13,773 nt of DNA from an uncultured Prevotella sp. (lineage in GTDB: Bacteria > Bacteroidota > Bacteroidia > Bacteroidales > Bacteroidaceae): positions 1 to 13,773 of the forward strand of contig URSZ01000059.1 of NCBI GenBank assembly GCA_900550635.1, written 5' to 3'. Numbering within the stretch: the first letter of the stretch is position 1; the number at the start of each line of letters is the position of its first letter. Positions 1 to 7,890 of the stretch are shown one piece after another. The translations under genes and the position numbers were made by a program. Below the pieces are notes generated by a model. That model had not been told where the DNA came from, ran no database searches, and saw only the letters and a program-made list of their open reading frames with translations.

Positions 1-1
1 A

Positions 2-586
2 ATATACGATGAAGACGTAAAGGATTGTCCTACGTTCAAACAGGTAGCAAGGGACATAGCGGCTATCTTTGTAAACAGCGATATAGCCGGTTTCAATTCC
101 AACTATTTCGATGTTCCAATGCTCGTAGAGGAAATGCTGCGCGCAGGAATCGATTTCGACATAACAAAATGCAGGCTTATAGATGTGCAAAACATTTATC
201 ATAAGTTAGAACAACGCACTTTGTCTGCCGCATATAAGTTTTATTGCGGCAAAAACCTTGAAGACGCTCATTCTGCGCAAGCAGATACACGCGCTACATA
301 CGAGGTTTTAAAAGCGCAATTGGACAAGTATCCCGACAAGCTGAACAACGACGTACAGTTTCTTTCTTCTTTCTCAAAGATGAATGACAATGTAGATTTT
401 GCGGGGCGAATAATATATAATGACAAACATATACCCGTTTTCAATTTCGGAAAATATAAAGGACAAAGCGTTGAAGATGTTTTGGCTCGCGACCCCGGAT
501 ATTACGGCTGGATGATGCAAGGCGATTTTCCGCAAAACACCAAACAGGTCTTAACTAAATTGCGCTTAAAGGCAATAGGAAAATGA
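2..586 (+). CDS. DnaQ-like 3'-5' exonuclease (DNA polymerase III epsilon family), 5' end missing
   Basis: The frame is open from the first complete codon of the window (base 2), so this is the C-terminal 194 residues of a longer protein; the ATG at 119 is internal. Visible residues 28-41 hold the ExoII motif (AGFNSNYFDVPM, with the metal-binding Asp at 37). Residues 90-95 hold the ExoIII motif in its HxAxxD form (HSAQAD). The ExoI motif (DxE) must lie upstream of the window. The C-terminus (about 148-180, FNFGKYKGQSVEDV...DPGYYGWM) resembles the small ExoX-like C-terminal domain often attached to stand-alone DnaQ exonucleases. The family removes 3' nucleotides from DNA with two metal ions; whether this one proofreads with the replicative polymerase or acts in repair is not visible. 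Its TGA overlaps the coaBC start as ATGA, implying translational coupling. Family assignment is firm; the exact role is uncertain. Confidence 0.9.
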   Translation: MYDEDVKDCPTFKQVARDIAAIFVNSDIAGFNSNYFDVPMLVEEMLRAGIDFDITKCRLIDVQNIYHKLEQRTLSAAYKFYCGKNLEDAHSAQADTRATYEVLKAQLDKYPDKLNNDVQFLSSFSKMNDNVDFAGRIIYNDKHIPVFNFGKYKGQSVEDVLARDPGYYGWMMQGDFPQNTKQVLTKLRLKAIGK

Positions 587-1785
587 TGTCGCTAAAAGGG
601 AAACGAATAGTACTCGGTATTACAGGAAGCATAGCAGCGTATAAGGCTTGTGTGCTTATAAGAGAGTTAATCAAGGCCGGTGCAGAGGTGCAGGCTGTAA
701 TGACGCCATCAGCAAAAGAATTTATAACACCCCTTACAATATCTACTCTGACACACAAGCCTGTGATTAGTGAATTCTTTGACCGTCGTGACGGTTCGTG
801 GCACAGTCACGTAGATATAGGGTTATGGGCCGACGCCATGATAATAGCTCCTGCTACTGCCTCTTCTATTGCAAAAATGGCTAATGGCGTTGCCGATAAT
901 ATGCTTATTACTACTTATCTGTCAATGCGCGCCCCTGTGTTTGTCGCTCCGGCAATGGATGTGGATATGTTTTCCCACACGGCAACACAGAAAAACATCA
1001 AAACTTTACGTTCTTATGGGAATATAATAATAGAGCCGGAAACCGGAGAACTGGCTAGCGGGCTTGAAGGTAAAGGACGTATGGAAGAACCTGCAGTGAT
1101 TGCAAAGTCGCTTGAAGCTTATTTTAAATCACAGAATCAGTTGAAAGGTAAACGAGTGCTAATCACCGCAGGACCGACATACGAAAAAATAGATCCTGTA
1201 CGTTTTATTGGTAACTATTCCTCAGGCAAAATGGGGTATGCGCTTGCAGAAGAATGCGCTGAACGCGGAGCGGAAGTTGAACTTGTGAGTGGCCCGGTAA
1301 GTATAAATCTTAATAGGGCAAATATACATATTACGAAGGTAGAAAGCGCAGCACAAATGTATGCCGCCGCTGTAAATGCATTCCCCAAAACGGACATCGC
1401 CATTCTTTGTGCAGCCGTTGCTGATTTTACTCCGCGTGAAACCAAAGACGTAAAAATAAAACGTGAAAAAGGGGATATGGCAATCCAGCTAGTTCCGACA
1501 AAAGACATAGCGGCTGAATTGGGACGAATGAAAAAAGAGTCACAATTTATGGTAGGATTTGCACTTGAGACGAATGATGAAACCAACAATGCAATAAATA
1601 AATTAAAAGCAAAAAAATTAGACTTCATCGTACTGAATTCTCTTAATGACAAAGGAGCAGGATTTTCAGTAGATACAAATAAAATCACTATAATATCAGA
1701 TACTTCAAAATATGAATACTCATTAAAACCGAAACGCGAAGTTGCAAAAGATATAATTGATAAGATATGCGAACTATACAAATAA
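583..1785 (+). CDS. coaBC: Bifunctional phosphopantothenoylcysteine decarboxylase / phosphopantothenate-cysteine ligase
   Basis: This protein catalyses two consecutive cytosolic steps of coenzyme A synthesis: ligation of cysteine to 4'-phosphopantothenate, then FMN-dependent decarboxylation to phosphopantetheine. It has 400 residues, the usual length. The N-terminal CoaC half shows the flavoprotein start (GITGSIAAYKA, 12-22), the active-site His in HVDIGLWADA (His76), APATA (89-93) and the substrate-clamp region APAMDVDMF (122-130). The CoaB half starts near 189 with ITAGPTYEKIDPVRFIGN and SSGKMG (194-218), followed by CAAVADFTP (276-284) and the KIK segment (291-293). Two CoaC positions differ from the E. 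coli enzyme: the clamp motif has Asp126 where E. coli has Asn, and the flap reads ASGL (158-161) where E. coli has the catalytic Cys. I recall these as usual in Bacteroidota but cannot confirm it here. Start may be 583 or the adjacent ATG at 586; 583 gives the ATGA overlap with the upstream gene. Confidence 0.96.
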   Translation: MMSLKGKRIVLGITGSIAAYKACVLIRELIKAGAEVQAVMTPSAKEFITPLTISTLTHKPVISEFFDRRDGSWHSHVDIGLWADAMIIAPATASSIAKMANGVADNMLITTYLSMRAPVFVAPAMDVDMFSHTATQKNIKTLRSYGNIIIEPETGELASGLEGKGRMEEPAVIAKSLEAYFKSQNQLKGKRVLITAGPTYEKIDPVRFIGNYSSGKMGYALAEECAERGAEVELVSGPVSINLNRANIHITKVESAAQMYAAAVNAFPKTDIAILCAAVADFTPRETKDVKIKREKGDMAIQLVPTKDIAAELGRMKKESQFMVGFALETNDETNNAINKLKAKKLDFIVLNSLNDKGAGFSVDTNKITIISDTSKYEYSLKPKREVAKDIIDKICELYK

Positions 1786-2678
1786 TTTTCATTTGCTGCA
1801 TTACTATCATATCTGTTCCGACAGCCTTGTCGGCACAAGAACTTTTGGCAAGCATTAATATAAACCACAGTAAGATTCAAGGAACTAACACAAACGTTTT
1901 TAGCGATTTGGAAACAAATATTACTGAGTTTATGAATGACCGCAAGTGGACAGGCCAGCAGTATAATGAAAATGAGCGTATACGTTGCACTTTCAATATC
2001 ACTTTAAATACATACGACGAAACTCGTGGCTCGTTTAATGGCTCATTACTTTTGCAAGTAATCAGACCTGTTTTTAACTCTTCATATAATACGGTTGAAT
2101 ATAGCGTAAAAGACGAAGATTTTGATTTTACTTACAGGGAATTCGACAAGTTAGAGTTTAGGGTAGACCAAATCAATAATGATTTAACAGCCCTGCTTGG
2201 TTATTATGCTTATTTAATAATAGGTATCGACAATGATACTATGTCGCCCGAAGGCGGTACGGAATTTTTAAAGACCGCGCTTGACATCGCTAATTCTGCG
2301 CAAAGTTTAAGCGGAAAGGGTTGGAAGACAACAGGAAGTGACAACAACCGTTATGCTTTGATTTCTGATATGTTAGATGGCAGTATGTCTCCATTTCGCA
2401 AATTGCAATACGTTTATCACAGAGAAGGTTTGGATGTAATGGCTCAAAATGCAGAAACGGGGCGTGCTAAAATAACAGAAGCCATAGAGCTATTGAACCA
2501 AGCACATAAGAACAAAACGTTAAGCAAGCTTCCGCAATTATTCACGGAATACAAACGTGATGAATTAGTAAACATATATACCGGACAAGGTACATCGCAA
2601 GAAAAAGAGAAGATTTATAACACACTATCTTCGATAAACGCTTCATATAATACTTATTGGCGTAAATTATCCAAATAA
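1767..2678 (+). CDS. DUF4835 family secreted protein (PorD-like)
   Basis: This 303-residue protein has an N-terminal signal peptide (about 1-23, hydrophobic run IIFICCITIISV, likely cut after LSA before QELLA), so it acts beyond the inner membrane. The mature N-terminus (INHSKIQGTNTNVFSDLETNITEFMNDRKWT) and the central FNGSLLLQVIRPVFNSSYNT / LLGYYAYLIIGID stretches are the recognisable DUF4835 hallmarks. I recall family members being annotated as the type IX secretion protein PorD, but no secretion genes are in this window to support that, so the role stays open. The start overlaps the end of coaBC by 19 bp, and the stop overlaps the recN start as TAATG, so it sits inside a coupled operon. 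The coaBC-DUF4835-recN order is, from memory, common in Bacteroidota. No membrane segment beyond the signal peptide is evident. Confidence 0.85.
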   Translation: MRTIQIIFICCITIISVPTALSAQELLASININHSKIQGTNTNVFSDLETNITEFMNDRKWTGQQYNENERIRCTFNITLNTYDETRGSFNGSLLLQVIRPVFNSSYNTVEYSVKDEDFDFTYREFDKLEFRVDQINNDLTALLGYYAYLIIGIDNDTMSPEGGTEFLKTALDIANSAQSLSGKGWKTTGSDNNRYALISDMLDGSMSPFRKLQYVYHREGLDVMAQNAETGRAKITEAIELLNQAHKNKTLSKLPQLFTEYKRDELVNIYTGQGTSQEKEKIYNTLSSINASYNTYWRKLSK

Positions 2679-4351
2679 TGCTTCTTAAACTTCATATAAG
2701 CAAATACGCACTTATTGATAATACGGATATAGATTTCTATCCGGGTTTTTCTGTTATAACCGGAGAAACCGGAGCGGGAAAAAGCATTCTTTTAGGAGCG
2801 ATAAATTTGCTATTGGGAGAACGCGCGGATGTTCGTGCAATAAAAGCCGGAGCACAAAAGTGCGTAGTTGAGGCTGTTTTTAAATCAGACAGTATAGAAA
2901 CGGCTAATTTCTTTCGTGAAAACGATTTAGATTTTGTTGACGGAGAATGTATAATACGCAGGGAAATCTCGTCCAGCGGTAAAAGCAGGGCTTTCATAAA
3001 CGACACACCTGTAACATTGTCGCAAATGAAAGAACTTGGAAGAAATCTAATTGATATACACTCGCAACATCAAAACCTCTTATTAAAGGGTTCAGATTTT
3101 CAATTAAGTGTCCTGGATTGTGTTGCAGAAAACTTCTCCATGCTTTCAAAGTATAAAGAAGCATATGGCCGTTATAAGAAATGTGCCATAGAACTTGCAA
3201 GTTTAAAAGAAGCCATAAGGCAAAAGCAGGAAGACGAAGACTATTTACGCTATCAGTTAGAACAATTCGATGAAGCCAGGTTGAAAGATGGCGAACAAGA
3301 AGAACTTGAACAAGAACAACAAAAACTTTCACACATAGAGGAAATAAAAGAAACGCTAAGTGAGGTCTGCAATGCTTTCGATAATGAAGAACAGAATGTG
3401 ACAGACCTGCTTTCGAAAAGTAGCCAACAACTATCGCGTGTTTCAAAATATTATCCTGAAGCACAACCGTTAAGCGAACGTATGGATAGTGTTGGTATAG
3501 AATTGAAAGACATAATAGAAGAACTCAAATCGAAATTAGACTATGACGATTACGATCCGTCACGTCTCAAAGAAATAGACGAACGTTTATCTCTTATTTA
3601 CGATTTAGAAAGGAAGCATAAGCTTAACAGCATTGCAGAATTAATATTAAAAGCAGATAAAATCAGAGAACAAATATCTTTAATAGACGACGCAGACGAA
3701 ATCGTAGCAAAAAAGGAAAAAGAATTCGATTCTCTGGAAAAGCAATTAAGAGAATATGCTTTGAAGTTATCCGTGTCCAGGAAAAAGGCAGCTAAAGTCT
3801 TGTCAGGCGAAATGCAGCGACGCCTTGCACCATTAGGTATGCCAGACCTGAGATTTGAAATAGAAATCAAAGATTTAAAAGAACTTTCATATACTGGTAC
3901 AGATAACGTAAAATTCTTATTTAGCGCAAACAAAAACGCACCTTTAAGGGACATTTCTGAAATTGCTTCTGGTGGAGAAGTGGCGCGTGTTATGTTGTGT
4001 TTAAAAGCTATTCTATCGAATGTAGAAGGATGTTCTACTATTGTATTCGACGAAATAGATACGGGTGTGTCCGGAAGAATTGCAGAACAGATGGCATGCA
4101 CCATGCAAGAAATGAGCCAAGGTAGCAGGCAAGTTATAAGTATTACACATTTGCCGCAAATTGCCGCATACGGAAAATACCATTATCATGTATATAAGAC
4201 AGACGAACAAGATACTACTATTTCGAAGATAGAACTTCTTTCGCCCGAACAAAGAATTAACGAGATAGCATATATGCTTAGCGGCAAAAACATAACGGAC
4301 GCTGCCGTCAAGAATGCAAAAGAATTATTAGAAAATAGAATTGTAAAATAA
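2678..4351 (+). CDS. recN: DNA repair ATPase RecN
   Basis: RecN is an SMC-like ATPase that helps repair double-strand breaks by holding or bringing together DNA ends. The protein has 557 residues, typical for the family. The head is split as expected. The N-terminal half has Walker A (GETGAGKS, 29-36) and the RecN-typical IDIHSQHQN segment (125-133). A long charged coiled coil spans about 150-380. The C-terminal half has the ABC signature SGGE (431-434), Walker B (STIVFDEIDTG, 453-463, with Asp458 and Glu459) and the switch HLPQIA (491-496). All catalytic elements are present, so it should be an active ATPase. The start codon shares bases with the previous stop (TAATG), suggesting re-initiation. 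A cytosolic DNA repair gene lies between two genes for exported proteins, so the operon is not functionally uniform. No LexA-like operator is visible next to the gene. Confidence 0.97.
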   Translation: MLLKLHISKYALIDNTDIDFYPGFSVITGETGAGKSILLGAINLLLGERADVRAIKAGAQKCVVEAVFKSDSIETANFFRENDLDFVDGECIIRREISSSGKSRAFINDTPVTLSQMKELGRNLIDIHSQHQNLLLKGSDFQLSVLDCVAENFSMLSKYKEAYGRYKKCAIELASLKEAIRQKQEDEDYLRYQLEQFDEARLKDGEQEELEQEQQKLSHIEEIKETLSEVCNAFDNEEQNVTDLLSKSSQQLSRVSKYYPEAQPLSERMDSVGIELKDIIEELKSKLDYDDYDPSRLKEIDERLSLIYDLERKHKLNSIAELILKADKIREQISLIDDADEIVAKKEKEFDSLEKQLREYALKLSVSRKKAAKVLSGEMQRRLAPLGMPDLRFEIEIKDLKELSYTGTDNVKFLFSANKNAPLRDISEIASGGEVARVMLCLKAILSNVEGCSTIVFDEIDTGVSGRIAEQMACTMQEMSQGSRQVISITHLPQIAAYGKYHYHVYKTDEQDTTISKIELLSPEQRINEIAYMLSGKNITDAAVKNAKELLENRIVK

Positions 4352-4360
4352 ATCTCCAAT

Positions 4361-6049
4361 ATGAACAAATTATCTATTCCGTTTATATTATCGTTGTTTT
4401 TCTATATATCTCCAATTAACGCAAAGGTGCCCAAGGTCGTTTCAAAAAGCGCAAAAGCACTGGCCAAGGTAGTGACATACAATAAAGCAGGCGATTTAAT
4501 AGGGAATTCGGTTGCATTCTTTGCCGGCCAGTCGAATGAGGCATACTCAGAATACGAAATATTTAAAAATGCCACTCGCGCTGAGGTTATCGACGCGTCG
4601 GGTAAGAAGATTGAAGTTAAAAGAATCTGTGGAGCAGACGAGATATACGATGTCATAAAATTTACTACAGAATCAGCTCCAAAGCAATCGCTCGAAATAG
4701 CGGAAAAAGCAGAAGTGCAGGGAAGTAAAGTTTATATAATATCTTCAGCAACCACAAAAAAAGCTGTAACCGTAGATGCAGAGATTTCTGATGTAAAGGC
4801 TGTTAATGGAGGTTCATATTATACACTTAAATCCGAATATAAAGAACAATATGTAGGTACTCCGGTATTAAATGCCGAAGGACAAGTTATTGGTATAGTA
4901 CAGCGAAATGCAGACAGCAACGATAAAAACATATATGCAATCAGTGCCGATTTTGCAAGCAAACTATCTGTTAAAGCGCTTTCCTATGGTGACGCAGCGC
5001 TTAATGTCATAAATATCCCCAAACAACTTCCAACCGAAGAAAAGGAGGCTACGACTTATTTATATATGTTGTCTCAAACAACAGCAGATTCATTGCTTTA
5101 TTCAATTGCCTTGAATGACTTTATAGAGCAACATCCGCAAAGTGCAGACGGATACATCGAAAGAGCTAAATTTTACGGATCAACAAATAGATATACAGAA
5201 TGTGAGAATGATATTAACCGCGCAATCGAACTTTCTGAAAACAAAGATAATCCGCATTACGTATTTAGCAAGATAATATATCAGAACAGCCTTTATAATT
5301 CAACGAAAGCGCAAGCTGCCGGTTGGTCATTAGAGCGTGCGGTTTCTGAAGCACAGGCAGCATATGCTGCAAATCCTTTACCAATTTATCAGTTACAACA
5401 AGGAGACTGCTACTTTGGAATGAAAGATTACGCAAAAGCGGCAGAATGCTATGGACAGGTAAATCGTTCGTCCATCTCGTCGCCGGAGACTTTCTTTTAC
5501 GAAGCAAAAGCCAAGGAGAATCTAAAAGCTCCGACCGATGAAATTATAGTTTTGCTCGATTCCGCTATTGCACGCTTCGCAAAACCGTATGATAAAAAAG
5601 TTGCACCTTATCTGTGGGAACGCGCAGAATTGTTGAATGTTGCGGGTAAATATCGTGAAGCAGTATTGGATTATAAAGAATATGAGCACGTTGTTGGGTT
5701 CAACAATCTGAATGACAATTTTTATTACCGTCGTGAGCAGGCTGCAGTGGAGGGGAAAATGTACCAACAGGCTATAGACGACATAAACCGCGCAATAGCC
5801 TTGAAGCCGAACGATTACTTTTATAATGTAGAGAGAGCTTCTTTAATGGTGCGTCTTGGCATGTTCGAAGAAGCAATACGGTCGGCCAACAAAGCCATAC
5901 AGCTTAACAATGAAGGAACAGATGCATACCGTATAATCGGAATTGCTTATGGGGAAAGCAAACAAAAGAAATTGTGCATAGAGAATCTTGAAAAGGCCGT
6001 AGAACTTGGTGACGAGCATGCACAAGAATTGCTCGACCAATATAAATAA
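4361..6049 (+). CDS. Secreted TPR protein with a degenerate trypsin-like (pseudoprotease) domain
   Basis: This is a 562-residue protein with a signal peptide (1-21, ending SPINA). Residues about 30-205 have the layout of a trypsin-like serine protease domain: VVTYNKAGDLIGNSVAFF, then SEYEIFKNATRAEVID where active enzymes have TNYHV, then EIYDVIKF (Asp97), then VGTPVLNAEGQVIGIV where active enzymes have GSPVLN. By this alignment the catalytic His is Glu66 and the catalytic Ser is Thr167, so only Asp97 remains and proteolysis is unlikely. Residues about 255-562 hold several tetratricopeptide repeats, clearest at 258-291, 344-368, 417-441, 456-482 and 490-516, suggesting a periplasmic scaffold or peptide-binding protein. 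It follows recN after 9 bp and probably ends the operon, because a strong hairpin begins at its stop codon. The domain call rests on motif spacing read by eye; the binding partner is unknown. Confidence 0.82.
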   Translation: MNKLSIPFILSLFFYISPINAKVPKVVSKSAKALAKVVTYNKAGDLIGNSVAFFAGQSNEAYSEYEIFKNATRAEVIDASGKKIEVKRICGADEIYDVIKFTTESAPKQSLEIAEKAEVQGSKVYIISSATTKKAVTVDAEISDVKAVNGGSYYTLKSEYKEQYVGTPVLNAEGQVIGIVQRNADSNDKNIYAISADFASKLSVKALSYGDAALNVINIPKQLPTEEKEATTYLYMLSQTTADSLLYSIALNDFIEQHPQSADGYIERAKFYGSTNRYTECENDINRAIELSENKDNPHYVFSKIIYQNSLYNSTKAQAAGWSLERAVSEAQAAYAANPLPIYQLQQGDCYFGMKDYAKAAECYGQVNRSSISSPETFFYEAKAKENLKAPTDEIIVLLDSAIARFAKPYDKKVAPYLWERAELLNVAGKYREAVLDYKEYEHVVGFNNLNDNFYYRREQAAVEGKMYQQAIDDINRAIALKPNDYFYNVERASLMVRLGMFEEAIRSANKAIQLNNEGTDAYRIIGIAYGESKQKKLCIENLEKAVELGDEHAQELLDQYK

Positions 6050-6113
6050 AAATTATGTCTGAGATATTTTAAATTAGGTCAGACATATTTTAAAATATCT
6101 CAGACATAATTTT
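6049..6113. terminator. Perfect 25-bp inverted repeat between convergent genes, likely bidirectional terminator
   Basis: The arms 6049-6073 and 6089-6113 are perfectly complementary over 25 bp, around a 15-base loop (6074-6088). The hairpin begins on the last base of the upstream stop codon and lies between two genes that converge (plus strand ending at 6049, minus strand ending at 6158). Short T-rich stretches follow it in both directions. It is AT-rich, with few GC pairs, so it is not a textbook intrinsic terminator. It is built from the 21-bp tandem repeat units described separately. Confidence 0.65.
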
Positions 6114-6115
6114 AT
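6053..6115. repeat. 21-bp-period tandem array, copy A (three units)
   Basis: Three contiguous 21-base units start at 6053, 6074 and 6095. Each contains a version of the near-palindrome ATGTCWGACAT followed by an A/T-rich tail. The cores read ATGTCTGAGAT (6055), AGGTCAGACAT (6076) and ATCTCAGACAT (6097), exactly 21 bases apart. Positions 6046-6097 match 10403-10454 in the same orientation at 48 of 52 bases. Confidence 0.8.
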
Positions 6116-6157
6116 TTTGCCCTTATTCCCGGCTTCGACACTTTTTGCAAAATTACA

Positions 6158-7876
6158 TCATTTGCCCACGCGCTCGTTGAACATCTTCCTGTCAGGGGCG
6201 GATAGTCTTATTTCATCTAATCTTTTTGGAGAGTTGTGATCATTAAGAAAATAGATTTCTCCGGGAATATAACGGTTGTCCGCAAAAGAATGGCGCGAAC
6301 CGTTAAGATTGGTTGAAACTCCCCCTATGTCCAACATGGTGTAGAATACGCTGACGCTTGTAGAAACGAACTTCATACGGTTGCTGTTGAGAGCCTGTGG
6401 AATTTCTTTGTACTTATCGCAATACTCTTGTGACAACCACACCAGCAGCGGAACATGCAACTGATAATACGATGGAACAGGAGAAGAATGCAGAAATGCA
6501 TTGCTTCCGTTGTCAAAAATGTCCTCACCGTGGTCTGATGTGTACAACATGGCCGAATATCCTGCATTGTTTTTCAATAATTGTATTAACCCGTAAAGAA
6601 ACTTGTCAGTGTAACGTATGGTATTATCGTACGCATTTACAAGGCATTCTTTGTTCTTTATTTCTGCTCCCATTCTGTCGTCCGGTTTAAAATAACCGGA
6701 GTCGGGAAGATACCTTTCATTGTATTTGAAATGCGAGCCATAGGTATGTAAAACGATAAACAGTTTGCCTTCGTACCGGGCAATTTCTTCACGAACGTAA
6801 TCCAAAAGTTTCATGTCCGGAGAATTATGTTTCTTTTTTTCTCCGATTAAATCGTCTTTTATAAACACACAAGTATCGGCTTCCATACCAAAAAAGTCAA
6901 TGAAAGAATGATTACGGGCTTGGTTTGAATAGAATGCAGTACGGAAACCGGCTTCCTTGAATGCGGTTATTATGCTTTTCTGATAATATATATGGTTGAA
7001 ATTTACAGCCGAAACCGAAGACAATAGCATGGGCACACTTTTATGCGTCGTATTCGACTGTGAAAAAGCATAAGGAAATGCAATTAGTCCTTTTACGTTC
7101 TTCAGTAAAGGATTCGTATTCCTGTTATATCCATAAATCTCCCAGTTGTCAGCCCTTGCAGTTTCACCTATGACAAGCACGTAAATTTCGCGTTCGTTCT
7201 TATCGTGTGTCGATTTTGCATTATAGCGGAAATTGCGTGATGACTCATGATAATTTGAGGTGTAATACATTCTTTCTGCCGACAAGTACATGTTGTAGCA
7301 AACGTTAAGCGGGAATATGTCTGCCTTTAAGCTAAACGTTGGCACAAACAAATAGCTCATAAACACGAAAGGAATAACTGCAAGAAATAAGATAGCTGCC
7401 GATTTCCTGCATTTTTTTAGCAGCCTTTGGTCTATTTGTATTTTTTGTCGCATTATAACGAAGCCCCATATCAAAATAGGGACATAAAGCAATATTACTA
7501 TAACTACTCCCAAAGCGATGTTCCCTAATAGCTCCAAGGCCTCTCCCGAATTTGTGGTAACTACGTTCAGGAACATATCGACTGATATTATTCCGTTTCC
7601 AAACAAATACAGCAGAACAAGTTGGAATGCACAAAGGAAAACAACCGGCAATAGTAGCCATACGTTTCTTCCTACATTGTGACTAACCGTCAGTATTCCC
7701 AAATAAAAGGCAATGGGCAACGCCATATTGCAAACGCATACAAGTAAATGCAAATGTTCCGTAAAACAAAGCAATGCGTTTGGTATGAGTAATACTACAA
7801 GCGATAATATTAATAGGTTCTTGGGCTTGTAAAGCCCATTTAGAAATTTATGGTATGTTTTTTTGTATCCTTTCAT
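6158..7876 (-). CDS. EptA-type lipid phosphoethanolamine transferase (sulfatase superfamily)
   Basis: The 572-residue protein has an N-terminal membrane domain with about five hydrophobic segments (roughly 20-38, 44-65, 73-93, 116-142, 160-180), then a periplasmic catalytic domain of the alkaline-phosphatase/sulfatase fold. The family moves phosphoethanolamine from phosphatidylethanolamine onto lipid A or another glycan. Key elements are all present: IGETARADNWEIYGY (236-250, metal-binding Glu238), SNTTHKSVPML (274-284, predicted Thr nucleophile 277), LHTYGSHFKY (376-385), TSDHGED (446-452, metal ligands Asp448 and His449), and His463 followed by QLHVPLLVW (472-480). It should therefore be catalytically competent. 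It is the last gene of a three-gene minus-strand operon, 14 bp after the BamA-like gene. The acceptor (lipid A phosphate, core sugar, or another envelope glycan) cannot be read from sequence. Related enzymes cause polymyxin resistance in Proteobacteria; whether this one does is unknown. Confidence 0.9.
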   Translation of the reverse strand: MKGYKKTYHKFLNGLYKPKNLLILSLVVLLIPNALLCFTEHLHLLVCVCNMALPIAFYLGILTVSHNVGRNVWLLLPVVFLCAFQLVLLYLFGNGIISVDMFLNVVTTNSGEALELLGNIALGVVIVILLYVPILIWGFVIMRQKIQIDQRLLKKCRKSAAILFLAVIPFVFMSYLFVPTFSLKADIFPLNVCYNMYLSAERMYYTSNYHESSRNFRYNAKSTHDKNEREIYVLVIGETARADNWEIYGYNRNTNPLLKNVKGLIAFPYAFSQSNTTHKSVPMLLSSVSAVNFNHIYYQKSIITAFKEAGFRTAFYSNQARNHSFIDFFGMEADTCVFIKDDLIGEKKKHNSPDMKLLDYVREEIARYEGKLFIVLHTYGSHFKYNERYLPDSGYFKPDDRMGAEIKNKECLVNAYDNTIRYTDKFLYGLIQLLKNNAGYSAMLYTSDHGEDIFDNGSNAFLHSSPVPSYYQLHVPLLVWLSQEYCDKYKEIPQALNSNRMKFVSTSVSVFYTMLDIGGVSTNLNGSRHSFADNRYIPGEIYFLNDHNSPKRLDEIRLSAPDRKMFNERVGK

Positions 7877-7890
7877 GATGGTAAATGTTA

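Noticed and set aside
1215..1880. 221-codon minus-strand frame opposite coaBC
   Set aside because: It is fully antisense to a clear coaBC gene, has Ser/Phe-rich composition typical of a reverse shadow, and has no recognisable domain.
3598..4104. 168-codon minus-strand frame opposite recN
   Set aside because: Antisense to the RecN catalytic region with no recognisable family; a reading-frame shadow.
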